From assembly GCF_001593955.1 (NCBI RefSeq), contig NZ_LTAZ01000001.1, forward strand, positions 434,001 through 498,000: a stretch of 64,000 bases of DNA, given 5' to 3'. Source of the DNA: Halalkalicoccus paucihalophilus (GTDB lineage Archaea > Halobacteriota > Halobacteria > Halobacteriales > Halalkalicoccaceae). Of the stretch, positions 30,771-40,097 are shown one piece after another (positions within the stretch are counted from its first letter, which is position 1; every line of letters starts with the position of its first letter). The translations under genes were made by a program, and so were the position numbers. Below the pieces are notes generated by a model. The model saw only the letters and a list, made by a program, of their open reading frames with translations, had not been told where the DNA came from and searched no databases.

Positions 30771-30843
30771 CGGGCGCGACGGGATTTGAACCCGCGGCAT
30801 CTTGGTCCGGAACCAAGGACTCTGTCCACTGAGCTACGCGCCC
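30771..30843 (-). tRNA. tRNA-Arg (CCG)
   Basis: On the minus strand the cloverleaf has acceptor GGGCGCG/CGCGCCC, discriminator G, D arm with AGCTCAGTGGACAGAG, anticodon stem CTTGG/CCAAG around TTCCGGA, and T arm GCGGG/CCCGT with one G.T. The anticodon CCG reads the Arg codon CGG. No intron and no encoded CCA. Its 3' flank carries the inverted repeats described separately. Confidence 0.96.
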
Positions 30844-30890
30844 TCGCTCCCACGTACCGGCGGCGGTCGTTTAACCGTTGTGAACCGCAA

Positions 30891-32369
30891 TCACTCCTCG
30901 ATGGATGGGGTCGGACCGACGGGCTCCTCGATCAACGACTCCTTCCACGTGCCCCGCAGGAACCACGCTCCAGCGAGCACTGCCCCGACGATGTGTCCCA
31001 TCGTCATCCCGACCCAGATTCCCGTCGCGCCCCACCCGGCGGTGAAGGCGAGCAGGTAGACGGCTGGAACCCGGACTCCCCAGAGGTTAAGCCACGACAG
31101 CACCATCGCGGTCTTCGTGTTGCCCGCGCCGCGAAACGCCCCCAGAACGACCTGCATCACGCCGATGAACGCGAACTCCACCGATCGGATCCGCAGGTAG
31201 TCGGTCGCGAGCGCGATGGTTTCGGCCGCGCCGGGGACGTCCTCGCCGAGGAAGACGGCGTTGATCGGCCGGGCGAAGATCACGGCAACCACGGCGACGC
31301 CGGTCATCACCCCGCCTGCGGCCCCCGCCGCGAGCCGGACCGCCCGTTCGGCGCGCTCGGGTTTCTCGGCCCCCAGATTCTGACCGACGATCGTCTCCGT
31401 GGCCTTCGAGAGCCCGAGTGCGGGCAGGAACACGAGCGAGATCAGCCGGTTGCCGAGCCCGTAGGCGGCGACCACCGGCGGCGCAAAGGAGACCACCATC
31501 GCAGTCAGCACCACGAGCGCCAGCGCGTTCGCGGACTGCTCTAAGGAGGTCGGTACGCCCAATCGGGTGATCTCCCGGACGTTCTCCGGATCGAGCCGGA
31601 GGTGCGAGAGGCGAACGTCGGGACCGAACGGGGTCCGAAAGAGGACGTAAAAGGCGAGGAGACTCGCGACGCCCCGGGAGAAGACGGTCGCCAGCGCCGC
31701 TCCTTCGATTCCGTAGCCCGAGAACCCGGTGAGAGAAAACAACAGCCCTTCGAGCGAGGACAACGAGAGCCACGCGAACAGGGGGTTGCTGTCGAAGCCG
31801 AAGATCAAGAACGGATCGATGGCGACGTTGAGAACGACGCTTACGAACATGAGTCGCATCGGGAGTCGAGTGTTGCCTGACCCGCGCATCAGCGCCTCGA
31901 AGACGTAGAAGCCAAAGAGAAAGGGCAGCCCGAGGAAGAACACCCGCATGTAGTCGGCCGCGAGCGGGATCACCCGCTCCGTCGTTTGGGGATCGCTCGG
32001 GAGCAGGGAGAGGGCGGGGTCGGTGTAGAAGTAACCGAGAACACCGAGGAGGGTCGCGAGGACGCCCACGAACGCGAGCGTCTGGCCGGCGAACAGCCCC
32101 GCCGAGGCATCGCTCTCGGCACCGGTGTACTGGGCGACGAGGATGCTCCCAGCGGTGGTAAACCCGGCGGCGATCGCGATCAACAGGAAGACCAGCGGGA
32201 ACGCGAGGCTGATCGCGCCGACGGCGTCCGCAGAGAGCTGACCGAGCCAGAGGGTGTCGGCGAGGTTGTAGGCGACCTGGAGCACCTGAAAGACAACGAT
32301 TGGCCAGGCGAGGCGCACCATCGGGCGGATCAGTCCGCCGCTGGTGAGCGTGCTCGATGAATCGGCCAC
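30891..32369 (-). CDS. MATE-family multidrug/cation antiporter
   Basis: This 492-residue membrane protein has about twelve hydrophobic segments in two homologous halves. The first half carries RLAWPIVVFQVLQVAYNLADTLWLG and the second TRLGVPTSLEQSANALALVVL, the typical MATE openings, plus ALMRGSGNTRLPM and AFRGAGNTKTAM at equivalent positions in the two halves. MATE proteins export organic cations with Na+ or H+ flow. Length is a little above the bacterial average. It is followed on the same strand by no partner; the ferredoxin gene lies upstream. Confidence 0.9.
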   Translation of the reverse strand: MADSSSTLTSGGLIRPMVRLAWPIVVFQVLQVAYNLADTLWLGQLSADAVGAISLAFPLVFLLIAIAAGFTTAGSILVAQYTGAESDASAGLFAGQTLAFVGVLATLLGVLGYFYTDPALSLLPSDPQTTERVIPLAADYMRVFFLGLPFLFGFYVFEALMRGSGNTRLPMRLMFVSVVLNVAIDPFLIFGFDSNPLFAWLSLSSLEGLLFSLTGFSGYGIEGAALATVFSRGVASLLAFYVLFRTPFGPDVRLSHLRLDPENVREITRLGVPTSLEQSANALALVVLTAMVVSFAPPVVAAYGLGNRLISLVFLPALGLSKATETIVGQNLGAEKPERAERAVRLAAGAAGGVMTGVAVVAVIFARPINAVFLGEDVPGAAETIALATDYLRIRSVEFAFIGVMQVVLGAFRGAGNTKTAMVLSWLNLWGVRVPAVYLLAFTAGWGATGIWVGMTMGHIVGAVLAGAWFLRGTWKESLIEEPVGPTPSIEE

Positions 32370-32414
32370 TGCGTTTCGAAACGGAGGCGAGCGCTAAGAA
32401 GACTCTGGAATCGG

Positions 32415-32993
32415 TTAGGGCGTCTCGTCGGTCTCGATGGAGAACTCACCGCGCGGGTAGGCCACGCAGGTCAGCGTGTAGCCCTCCTCGATCTCGTTCT
32501 CGTCGAGCATCTGCTGGTTGTCGTGGACGACGTAGTCCTCGGAGGGACCGTCGGTGATACGGCCGCCACAGGAGACACACTGGCCCTGTCGGCAGGCGTA
32601 CGGCAGGTCCCAGCCCTGTTCTTCGCCCTGATCGAGGATCGGCTCGTTGTTCGCGAGTTCGATGGTCTCGCCCTGTTTGACGAACTCGACCTCGTAGTAC
32701 TCGATCTCGTCCTCGGGGATGTCGCCCGGTCCGGCGGCCTCCTCGCCACCCTCTTCGAGTTCACCCTCCGCATCGCCGCCACCGGCGACGGCCGCGGCCG
32801 CCCCGCCACCGCCGCCGATCGCACGGTTCATCGGTTCGGGGAAGTCCGTCTCGGGAACGGTCGCCGCACGGCGCTCGAGGACCTCCTCCGCGATGTCGTC
32901 GGCGGTAGGTCGTTCGGTGCCCTTCGCGAAGTGCAACGCGACCGCGGTGAGGGTCAGGAGGGCCCCGATCGAGAGCGAGAATGCGTCTACCAT
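32415..32993 (-). CDS. Membrane-anchored [2Fe-2S] ferredoxin
   Basis: This 192-residue protein has one N-terminal hydrophobic helix (LSIGALLTLTAVALHFA), a Gly/Ala/Glu-rich linker, and a plant-type ferredoxin domain with cluster ligands Cys134, Cys139, Cys142 (PYACRQGQCVSCGG) and Cys176 (YTLTCVAYP). It is related to the abundant halophilic ferredoxins but tethered to the membrane. The ATG at 32993 is preferred because the preceding frame is basic and not conserved-looking. The electron partner is unknown; the neighbouring genes are transporters. Confidence 0.85.
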   Translation of the reverse strand: MVDAFSLSIGALLTLTAVALHFAKGTERPTADDIAEEVLERRAATVPETDFPEPMNRAIGGGGGAAAAVAGGGDAEGELEEGGEEAAGPGDIPEDEIEYYEVEFVKQGETIELANNEPILDQGEEQGWDLPYACRQGQCVSCGGRITDGPSEDYVVHDNQQMLDENEIEEGYTLTCVAYPRGEFSIETDETP

Positions 32994-33043
32994 ATGCGCG
33001 GGGGTACGGAAGGGGAGGTTAAGGGTATTTTGATCCGTCCGGG

Positions 33044-34213
33044 TCACCCGATACGGCGAACGAGAACGGCACTGGCGAGAAAACACCCGATCAGCCCTGC
33101 GTAGGCCGCCCGGTAGTTCGCGTACTCCGCGACGAACCCGGTATAGAGGGGGCCGAGGCTGCCGACGCCGAAGAAGACCGCCCGGCTCAGCCCGTAGTCC
33201 CCGCCCAGCGAGTCGGAGGCCAGACGGGCCATCAGATACGCGTTCATCACCGGCCAGAAGCTCATCAACCCGACGGCGAAGAGGACGATCCCCGCACCCA
33301 CGGCGATCGGGTGGCCCGCGAGGACGAACAGCGACAGCCCGGTCGCGCCGATCACAGGGGCGATCCCGCCGATTCGACGGTGACCGAACCGATCGCCCAA
33401 CTCGCCGACTCGCGGGCTGATCGCCAGCCCGATCAGGAAGATCGTCACGAACGCCCCGGTCGCGGGAACCGGCCCGTAGCCCTTCCCGACGCGCAGGTAG
33501 GTCGGAAGGAAGCTGACGGCGGCCTGCCAGACGAACATGTACAGGCAGAACAGCCCCAGCACGCGCCGCAGTTGTGGGGAGGAAAACAGCCGACGAACCG
33601 TCCGTCGGGCGTCGAGTGCGACCGGCGAGAGCACGTAGGACTCACCGTGCCAGCGATGGAGCAACCCACCGACGACCGCGAGGCCGCCGGTAACCGGGAG
33701 GAAGGCGACGCGCCAACTGGCGAGCGCGAGCGCGAGACCGGCCAGCCCGCCGGCGAGCGCACTGCCGAGGCTGTAGGAGGCCGCGACGACGCCGAGCGCG
33801 CGGCCCCGGCGGTCGGCGAATGACTCGAAGACCAGTGCCATGTTCGTCGGCTCGTAGAGCCCGACGCCACAGCCGACGACCGCGAGACCGGCGAAGAAGA
33901 CGGGAACGGTCGGGGCGCTCGCGACGACGAGAAAGCCGACGACGAGCACCGCGATGCTCGCGACGAGCACCGTCTTGCGCGAGAGGATATCCGAGGATCG
34001 ACCGCCGGGATACATCGCCAGGGCGCCACAGGACCACATCAGCGTCAGCCCCGCGCCCGCGGCGGTGGGCGCGATGTCGAACTCCTCGATGATCGCGGGC
34101 AGCGCGGGCGAGATCACCAACTGACCGGCCAGCAGGGTCATAACCCCCAGCGAGAGGACCGGAAGCAGTCGTCCGCGACCGGTATCGGCTCGGGTAGAGG
34201 GCAAATCATTCAC
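33044..34213 (-). CDS. Major facilitator superfamily transporter
   Basis: This 389-residue protein shows about twelve transmembrane segments, with the MFS loop 2-3 signature MYPGGRSSDILSRKTVL and a weaker second copy RVGELGDRFGHRRIGG in the second half. The composition suggests a drug or metabolite exporter, but the substrate cannot be predicted. It starts 16 bases from the opposite-strand frame of the DJ-1-like gene, so their promoters must overlap. Downstream lies the ferredoxin gene. Confidence 0.88.
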   Translation of the reverse strand: MNDLPSTRADTGRGRLLPVLSLGVMTLLAGQLVISPALPAIIEEFDIAPTAAGAGLTLMWSCGALAMYPGGRSSDILSRKTVLVASIAVLVVGFLVVASAPTVPVFFAGLAVVGCGVGLYEPTNMALVFESFADRRGRALGVVAASYSLGSALAGGLAGLALALASWRVAFLPVTGGLAVVGGLLHRWHGESYVLSPVALDARRTVRRLFSSPQLRRVLGLFCLYMFVWQAAVSFLPTYLRVGKGYGPVPATGAFVTIFLIGLAISPRVGELGDRFGHRRIGGIAPVIGATGLSLFVLAGHPIAVGAGIVLFAVGLMSFWPVMNAYLMARLASDSLGGDYGLSRAVFFGVGSLGPLYTGFVAEYANYRAAYAGLIGCFLASAVLVRRIG

Positions 34214-34292
34214 GGACGATAGGTGTGATATGAAGGCGTTTCGGCGTTTCGCTCCGGGGAACCGCTATGGGGGTCCCCAGCGAACCCCGGGC

Positions 34293-34883
34293 ATGGAGAT
34301 CGAGATCCTGCTGTACGAGGGGTTCGACGAACTGGACGCGATCGGCCCCTACGAGGTCTTTCGAACCGCGGCCGAGGCCGGCGGCGACCTCGCCACCTCG
34401 CTGGTGACCCACCACCCCACCGAACGGATCACGGCGAGCCACGGCCTTCGGGTCGAACCCGACCGAGTGCTCGGCGAACCGGACCTGCTGGTGGTTCCCG
34501 GCGGCGGGTGGAGCGCCCGGAACGACCGCGGGACGTGGGGCGAGTACGAGCGAAACGACATCCCGCCGCTGCTCGCCGAGCAGTACGACCGCGGGGCGAC
34601 CGTCGCCTCGGTCTGTACCGGCGCGATGCTTTCGGAGAGAGCCGGACTCCTCGACGGTAGGCCGGCGATCACGCACGCGAGCGCGCTTTCCGACCTGCGT
34701 GAAACGGACGCCGAAGTGATAGAGGCGCGAGTGGTCGATACGGGCGATCTCCTGACGGCGGGCGGAGTCACCTCCGGGATCGATCTGGCGCTGTGGCTCG
34801 TCGAACGGGAGATCGGCAAGAAACTCGCCAAAACAGTAGCGACGACCCTAGAGTACGAGCGCGGCGAGGTCTACCGCGCGTAG
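34293..34883 (+). CDS. DJ-1/PfpI family protein
   Basis: This 196-residue protein has the class I glutamine-amidotransferase-like fold of the DJ-1/PfpI group. The nucleophile elbow is ATVASVCTGAMLSERAGLLDG with Cys108, and the start MEIEILLYEGFDELDAIGPYEVF contains the conserved Glu/Asp region. Members include proteases, glyoxalases, isonitrile hydratases and AraC-associated regulators, so function is open. The ATG at 34293 starts at the first beta strand. Its stop touches the convergent gnd stop directly. Confidence 0.85.
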   Translation: MEIEILLYEGFDELDAIGPYEVFRTAAEAGGDLATSLVTHHPTERITASHGLRVEPDRVLGEPDLLVVPGGGWSARNDRGTWGEYERNDIPPLLAEQYDRGATVASVCTGAMLSERAGLLDGRPAITHASALSDLRETDAEVIEARVVDTGDLLTAGGVTSGIDLALWLVEREIGKKLAKTVATTLEYERGEVYRA

Positions 34884-35786
34884 CTACTCCCGCCGAGCGA
34901 CTTCGTGACGACCGAAACCGTAGCGAAGCCGGTTCGCGAGTCGTCTCGAAAAACGCCCCTCATCGGGGGCGCGCGAGCCGAAGCGCTCGGAGAGCGCCTG
35001 GTAGATCAGCGGCAGGGCGATCTCCTGTTCTAAGGCCTCCTGTACCGTCCACGTACCCGTCGATCCGCCGGCGACGTAGTCGTCGACGTCGCCCAGATCG
35101 ACGCCTTCCTCACGGAACGCCTCCTCACAGAGTTCGAGCAACCAGGATCGAATCACCGCGCCGTTGTTCCAGGTGCGTGCGACCGATTCGAGGTCGAGGT
35201 CGTAGCGCCCCTCCGCGAGCAGTTCGAACCCCTCGCCGTAGGTCTGCATCAGCGCGTACTCGACGCCGTTGTGGACCATCTTCACGTAGTGGCCCGCACC
35301 GGAGGGACCCATCCGGTCGTGGCCCGCCCGACCGGTGGCGATCGCGTCGAGGGCCGGAACGAGTTCGTCGTAGGCCCACTGGGGGCCGCCGACCATCAGC
35401 GAGAAGCCGGCCTCGGCGCTCGCGGGGCCGCCGGAGGTCCCACAGTCCAGATAGGCCGCCTCCGTGGCTTCGCTTCGCTCGACCGAGCGCTGGAAGTGGG
35501 AGTTTCCTCCGTCGACAACGATATCTTCGCTCCCGAGGTGGGGATCCAGATCCGCGAGCGTGGCGTCGACGGCCTTCCCCGCCGGGACCATCAGCCAGAT
35601 CCGTTTCTCCTCGCCCAGTTTCTCCGCGAGGTCCGTGACCGAGTCTGCGGGGGTTGCACCCGCCTCGGCGACGCGCTCGACGGTCGACTCGTCGAGGTCG
35701 TAGGCGACCACGTTGTGGCCCGCCTCCATGAGTCGGTCCACGACGATCAGTCCCATCCGTCCGAGTCCGATGACGCCCAGTTGCAT
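34884..35786 (-). CDS. gndA: 6-phosphogluconate dehydrogenase, decarboxylating (GndA-type)
   Basis: This 300-residue enzyme has an N-terminal NAD-binding motif MQLGVIGLGRMGLIV, the substrate-binding region YLDCGTSGGPASAEAGFSLMVGG, and the catalytic lysine segment GAGHYVKMVHNGVEYALMQ, followed by the all-helical domain. The short form resembles the NAD-preferring enzyme that serves the oxidative pentose-phosphate pathway of haloarchaea. NAD use is suggested by AYDLDES after the second strand (an acidic residue rather than Arg). ATG 35786 is chosen as it starts at the Rossmann strand. Confidence 0.92.
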   Translation of the reverse strand: MQLGVIGLGRMGLIVVDRLMEAGHNVVAYDLDESTVERVAEAGATPADSVTDLAEKLGEEKRIWLMVPAGKAVDATLADLDPHLGSEDIVVDGGNSHFQRSVERSEATEAAYLDCGTSGGPASAEAGFSLMVGGPQWAYDELVPALDAIATGRAGHDRMGPSGAGHYVKMVHNGVEYALMQTYGEGFELLAEGRYDLDLESVARTWNNGAVIRSWLLELCEEAFREEGVDLGDVDDYVAGGSTGTWTVQEALEQEIALPLIYQALSERFGSRAPDEGRFSRRLANRLRYGFGRHEVARRE

Positions 35787-35935
35787 GGCTGGCGATGGCG
35801 GGGGCGCGGGCATACCGGTTGCGGTTCCCCGTCGGGACGTGACTCAACTCTAGAGAGAATTGGGATCGATCTGAGGGAGTTTTCGGAGACAGTCCGCAAA
35901 TCCCTCAAGTAGGTCTGACGCCACCTTCTACTCGC

Positions 35936-36733
35936 ATGGTGTCACTAGATCGACGTGAGCTGCTGAAGACGGCGGGAAGCGTAGCACTGATCGGGACGGT
36001 CGCGGGGTGTATGGGACAGGAATCCGAGAGCGAGGACAACGCCAGCAGCGAAGGCGAACAACAGGAAGGGTCCGGGTCGGGCAACGACAGTGCCGAAGAG
36101 GAAACGGGCGAGGGCGGACAGGATGGCGAGATGGCGATGGTTCGAGTCACCCACCTCTCGCCGGACGCCCCGAACGTCGACATCTACGTCGACGACCAAG
36201 CCGTCCTCGAGGACGTGCCCTATCGGACGGTGAGCGACTACCTCGAACTCGAACCCGGTACCTACGGTGTCCGGATCACGGCCGCCGGCGACGAGGAGAC
36301 TGTCGTCTTCGACGAGCAGGTGGACGTGGCGGCAGGCTGGTTCACGCTCGCGGCGGTCGGCGAACTCGAGGGGCAAAACCAGCCCTTCGAGGTGCTTGTC
36401 CTGGAGGACGACCTCTCGGATCCGGGCCAGAACGCCCGCGTTCGCGTTCTCCACGCCTCGCCGGACGCGCCGGAGGTCGACCTCGTCGCGGCCGACTCGG
36501 GCGATCCGCTCGCGGAGGGACTGGCCTTCGGCGACACCGGCTCGTTCGAGGTCCCCGAGGGTGCCTACACCCTCGAAGTCCGACCCGCAGGCGGCGAGGA
36601 GGCGGTCGCCGAGTTCGACGTCGAGGTCGCCGCCGGAAGCGTCTACAGCGCCTTCGCCGTCGGGTACGTCGAACCCGCCGACGCGCCCGTCGACGCGCCG
36701 TTCGAGCTCGAAGTGGTCGAGGACACCCAGTAA
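35936..36733 (+). CDS. Tat-exported lipoprotein with two DUF4397 domains
   Basis: This 265-residue protein opens with a twin-Arg signal (MVSLDRRELLKTAG) and a lipobox LIGTVAGC (Cys25), so it is probably exported folded and lipid-anchored. A Ser/Glu/Gly-rich linker follows, then two similar beta domains, each starting RVTHLSPDAPNVDIYVDD and RVLHASPDAPEVDLVAAD, which is the DUF4397 pattern. It has no recognised enzyme site and may be a surface-binding or structural protein. Single gene, with a small winged-helix gene 79 bases downstream. Confidence 0.88.
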   Translation: MVSLDRRELLKTAGSVALIGTVAGCMGQESESEDNASSEGEQQEGSGSGNDSAEEETGEGGQDGEMAMVRVTHLSPDAPNVDIYVDDQAVLEDVPYRTVSDYLELEPGTYGVRITAAGDEETVVFDEQVDVAAGWFTLAAVGELEGQNQPFEVLVLEDDLSDPGQNARVRVLHASPDAPEVDLVAADSGDPLAEGLAFGDTGSFEVPEGAYTLEVRPAGGEEAVAEFDVEVAAGSVYSAFAVGYVEPADAPVDAPFELEVVEDTQ

Positions 36734-36779
36734 CCCGACCGGGACGTCCCGCCGTCTCACTCGTTGGGACGGCACGGAG

Positions 36780-36788
36780 GGTTTTAGC
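36780..36788 (+). promoter_or_regulatory. TATA box for the winged-helix regulator
   Basis: GGTTTTAGC centres about 29 bases before the GTG at 36813. This supports GTG as the true, leaderless start of the regulator and separates its transcription from the upstream lipoprotein gene. Confidence 0.6.
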
Positions 36789-36812
36789 CGCTGGCCGAGT
36801 AGCTAGCACCAA

Positions 36813-37094
36813 GTGTCAATAGAAAACGACCTGTGGTACCTCATCAGCGGCGTTCGCGGTGGCGAGAACCGGGTGCGAATCATCCGACTGCTCGAAGACC
36901 GACCCCACAACGCGAACCAGCTCGCGGGGCGACTCGACCTGAGTTACAACACCGTTCGGTACCACCTCGACCGGTTGTGCGATCACGGCATCGTCGAGTC
37001 CGGTGGTCAGGAGTACGGGGAGCTCTACTACCTGACCGAGCGCTTCGAGCGCCACCGGGGCGCGTTCGAGACGGTCACCGGAAGCATGGAGTGA
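36813..37094 (+). CDS. Winged-helix (ArsR-like) transcriptional regulator
   Basis: This 93-residue protein is a single winged helix: VRIIRLLEDRPHNANQLAGRL, recognition helix LSYNTVRYHLDRLCDHGIVES, then the wing EYGELYYLTERFERH. Such small proteins are common haloarchaeal DNA-binding regulators. The start is GTG, supported by a TATA box at the leaderless distance. Target genes are unknown; valS lies 140 bases downstream, and the DUF4397 lipoprotein gene is upstream. No metal-binding cysteines typical of ArsR sensors are seen apart from one Cys. Confidence 0.85.
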   Translation: MSIENDLWYLISGVRGGENRVRIIRLLEDRPHNANQLAGRLDLSYNTVRYHLDRLCDHGIVESGGQEYGELYYLTERFERHRGAFETVTGSME

Positions 37095-37117
37095 GTCGGC
37101 GGACCGGGCGGACGCGA

Positions 37118-37129
37118 AACTTTATCAGA
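37118..37129 (+). promoter_or_regulatory. TATA box upstream of the valS leader mini-ORF
   Basis: AACTTTATCAGA centres about 27 bases before an ATG at 37151 that opens a 10-codon frame. A second weaker element, ACTTACGC (37207-37214), lies at the same distance from the valS ATG, so valS may have two start sites. Confidence 0.55.
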
Positions 37130-37150
37130 GCCCGGTCGCTCCGTTCGGGT

Positions 37151-37183
37151 ATGAGCGTCGCGTCGTCGGTAGTACGTCGGTAG
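37151..37183 (+). CDS. Putative leader mini-ORF of valS (MSVASSVVRR)
   Basis: Ten codons, ATG AGC GTC GCG TCG TCG GTA GTA CGT CGG then TAG, begin exactly one TATA spacing after AACTTTATC and end 51 bases before valS. Three of ten codons are valine, two in tandem. It might act as a valine-sensing leader or be chance. Only position and codon content support it, so confidence is low. Confidence 0.3.
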   Translation: MSVASSVVRR

Positions 37184-37234
37184 TTCTCGCTTCGACAACG
37201 CAATCCACTTACGCTCACTGGAGAGACTCAGGAC

Positions 37235-39850
37235 ATGGACGACAGTTACGACCCCGGCGCGATCGAGCCACGGTGGCGCGAACGCTGGGCCGACGAGGAC
37301 GTGTATCGCTACGAGGGAGACGAAAAACGCCCCGAGTACGTCATCGACACGCCGCCGCCGTACCCCACTGGCAACCTCCACATCGGCAACGCGCTGGGCT
37401 GGTGTTACATGGACTTCGCCGCCCGCTTTCAGCGCCTGCAGGGAAAGGACGTCCTCTACCCACAGGGCTGGGACTGTCACGGTTTACCTACTGAAGTGAA
37501 AGTCGAGGAGAACCACGACATCCACCGCACCGACGTCTCGCGCGAGGAGTTTCGCGAACTCTGTATCGAACACACCGAGTCCCAGATCGACGCGATGAAG
37601 GAGACGATGGGTCGTTTGGGATTCTCCCAGGACTGGAACCACGAGTTCCGCACGATGGATCCCGAGTACTGGGGCAAGACCCAGCGGTCGTTCGTCGAGA
37701 TGAGTGAGGAAGAATACGTCTACCGGGACGAACACCCGGTCAACTGGTGTCCGCGCTGTGAGACGGCGATCGCGGACGCCGAGGTCGAAAACGAGGACCG
37801 CGAGGGGACCCTCTTTACCATCCGGTTTGCGGGCGTCGAGAACGACCCGATCGAGATCGCGAGCACGCGGCCCGAACTGCTTTCGGCCTGCGTCGCGGTC
37901 GCGGTCGATCCCGACGACGAGCGCTACGAGGACCGGGTCGGCGAGTCCTTCGAGGTGCCGATCTTCGGTCAGGAGGTCGAACTCATCGCCGACGAGGAGG
38001 TTGACTCGGAGTTCGGGACCGGCGCAGTGATGATCTGTACGTTCGGGGACAAACAGGACGTGAACTGGTGGGCGGAGTACGACCTCCCTCTCAGAACCGT
38101 GCTGACGGAAGACGGCCGGCTGAACGAGCGCGCCGGCGATTTCGAGGGGCTGACCGTCGACGAGGCCAAAGCCGAGATCGCCGCGGCGCTCGACGAAGCC
38201 GGCGATCTGCAGGACCGAGAGCCCGTCGAACAGTCGGTGGGCTGTTGCTGGCGGTGTGACACGCCCATCGAGATCCTCTCGAAGGAGCAGTGGTTCATCC
38301 GCGTCGATCAGGAGGAGATCCTCGAGAAGGCTCGGGAGGTCGAGTGGATCCCCGAGCACATGTACGCCCGGCTCCGGGAGTGGACCGAGGGGATGGAGTG
38401 GGACTGGGTGATCTCCCGTCAGCGCGTCTTCGCGACCCCGATCCCGGCGTGGTTCTGTGAGGAGTGTGGGTACGTCCACGTCGCGAGCGTCGAGGACCTC
38501 CCGGTCAAACCCACCAGTGAGTCGCCCGAACAGGCGTGTCCCGAGTGCGGGAGCGAGGAGTGGCGCGGCGAGACCGACGTGATGGACACGTGGATGGACT
38601 CCTCGATCTCGGCGCTGCACGTCGCGGGCTGGCCCGACGAGGAGTTCTCGCCGGTGCAGCTGCGAGAGCAGGGTCACGACATCATCCGGACGTGGGCCTT
38701 CTACACCATCCTCCGGACCGCCGCGCTAGAGGACGAGATCCCGTGGGAGCAGGCCCTCATTAATGGAATGGTCTTCGGCGAGGACGGCAACAAGATGTCG
38801 AAGTCGCGGGGCAACTTCGTCCAGCCCGAGGAAGTCGTCGAGGAACACGGCGCCGACGCCTTCCGTCAGGCGATCGCGCTCGGCGGGCAACCGGGCAGCG
38901 ACATTCAGTTCCAGTCGAAGGAGGTCACATCGGCGTCTCGCTTCCTCACCAAGCTCTGGAACATCAGCCGGTTTTCCGACAACCACCTCGACGAGGACAC
39001 TCCGGAAGTCGACGCCCCCGCGTACCGCGACGCCGACCGGTGGATCCTCACCGAACTCGATTCGGTGGCGGGGGCCGTCGAGGCCGACATGGAAGCCTAC
39101 CGGTTCGACGCTGCCCTCAGGAAGATCAGGGAGTTCGTCTGGCACGATCTGGCCGACGACTACCTCGAACTCATCAAAGGGCGGCTCTACGAGGGCCGGC
39201 CCGGCGAACGGGACGCCGCCCGCCACGCGCTCTATACGGCGTTGTCGAGCTCTCTCAGGATGCTATCGCCCTTCTCGCCGTTTTTCACCGAGGAGATCTA
39301 TCGGGACCTTCCCGGGACCGATGGCAGCATCCACACCGCCGAGTGGCCCGAGGTCGACGTCGACTGGGACCGCGAGGAAGCGACGGGCGACGGCGAGCTG
39401 ATCGCTGACGTCGCGAGCACGATTCGCGGGTGGAAATCCGACACGGGAATGGCGCTCAACGCCGACCTCGACCGGATCGAACTCTACGCCGACGGTGACC
39501 TCGAGGGACTCGACACCTACGACCTGAGCGAGGCGGTCAACGGCCCCGTCTACATCGAGGCGGGACGGCCCGACATCGAACTCGTCCCCGTCGAGGTCGA
39601 CCCCGATCAGAGCGTCATCGGCCCCGAGTTCCGCGACCGGGCCGGTGCGGTACTGGGCGCGCTCTCCGAGGCCGATCCCGCCGAGATCAAGGCCCAGCGC
39701 GAGACCGGCGAGATAGAACTCGACATCGGTGATGAAACGGTCACGCTCCCGCCCGAGGCCGTCGAGATCCGCGAGGAGCGCCGTGCGGAAGGCGGCGAGG
39801 AGGTCGCGGTACTCGAAACCGAGCGCGCGACCGTGCTCGTGTTCCCCTGA
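37235..39850 (+). CDS. valS: Valyl-tRNA synthetase
   Basis: This 871-residue class I synthetase joins valine to tRNA-Val. The HIGH motif reads [17 protein letters not shown] and the KMSKS motif [16 protein letters not shown]. Between them lie the editing domain ([38 protein letters not shown]) and Cys pairs (CPRC, CWRC, CEECG, CPECG) that form zinc knuckles. The anticodon-binding helical domain and a short C-terminal domain complete it. The length is usual for archaeal ValRS. Repeats and triloop hairpins follow the stop codon. Confidence 0.97.
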   Translation: MDDSYDPGAIEPRWRERWADEDVYRYEGDEKRPEYVIDTPPPYPTGNLHIGNALGWCYMDFAARFQRLQGKDVLYPQGWDCHGLPTEVKVEENHDIHRTDVSREEFRELCIEHTESQIDAMKETMGRLGFSQDWNHEFRTMDPEYWGKTQRSFVEMSEEEYVYRDEHPVNWCPRCETAIADAEVENEDREGTLFTIRFAGVENDPIEIASTRPELLSACVAVAVDPDDERYEDRVGESFEVPIFGQEVELIADEEVDSEFGTGAVMICTFGDKQDVNWWAEYDLPLRTVLTEDGRLNERAGDFEGLTVDEAKAEIAAALDEAGDLQDREPVEQSVGCCWRCDTPIEILSKEQWFIRVDQEEILEKAREVEWIPEHMYARLREWTEGMEWDWVISRQRVFATPIPAWFCEECGYVHVASVEDLPVKPTSESPEQACPECGSEEWRGETDVMDTWMDSSISALHVAGWPDEEFSPVQLREQGHDIIRTWAFYTILRTAALEDEIPWEQALINGMVFGEDGNKMSKSRGNFVQPEEVVEEHGADAFRQAIALGGQPGSDIQFQSKEVTSASRFLTKLWNISRFSDNHLDEDTPEVDAPAYRDADRWILTELDSVAGAVEADMEAYRFDAALRKIREFVWHDLADDYLELIKGRLYEGRPGERDAARHALYTALSSSLRMLSPFSPFFTEEIYRDLPGTDGSIHTAEWPEVDVDWDREEATGDGELIADVASTIRGWKSDTGMALNADLDRIELYADGDLEGLDTYDLSEAVNGPVYIEAGRPDIELVPVEVDPDQSVIGPEFRDRAGAVLGALSEADPAEIKAQRETGEIELDIGDETVTLPPEAVEIREERRAEGGEEVAVLETERATVLVFP

Positions 39851-39876
39851 CTCGTCGATATGGCCGACGAATCACG

Positions 39877-40044
39877 GGAGCAGGGAGTGAAGCACAGCGA
39901 GACGACCGTGTTCACGGCGACAAAGTCGCCGTGAGCCAGACGGATCTTCGATCCGTCGCTGTTCCCGTGAACCATCGATAGGACCGACGGTTCATCGGAG
40001 CAGGGAACGAAGTCCGTAGACGGAGTGACCATGTTCCCGTGAAC
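39877..40044. repeat. Triloop hairpins and short direct repeats after valS
   Basis: Two adjacent inverted repeats, 39912-39934 (10-bp stem, loop AAA) and 39939-39957 (8-bp stem, loop TTC), share the three-base, C-G-closed loops of the array near tRNA-Asn. Around them GGAGCAGGGARYGAAG occurs at 39877 and 39997, and TGTTCCCGTGAAC occurs exactly twice (39960-39972 and 40032-40044). No gene is supported between valS and 40098. Confidence 0.75.
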
Positions 40045-40097
40045 GACGCCACCCCATGGATCGGCGCGCTTTTCCCCCCACTGTGCGCGTTTCTCGC

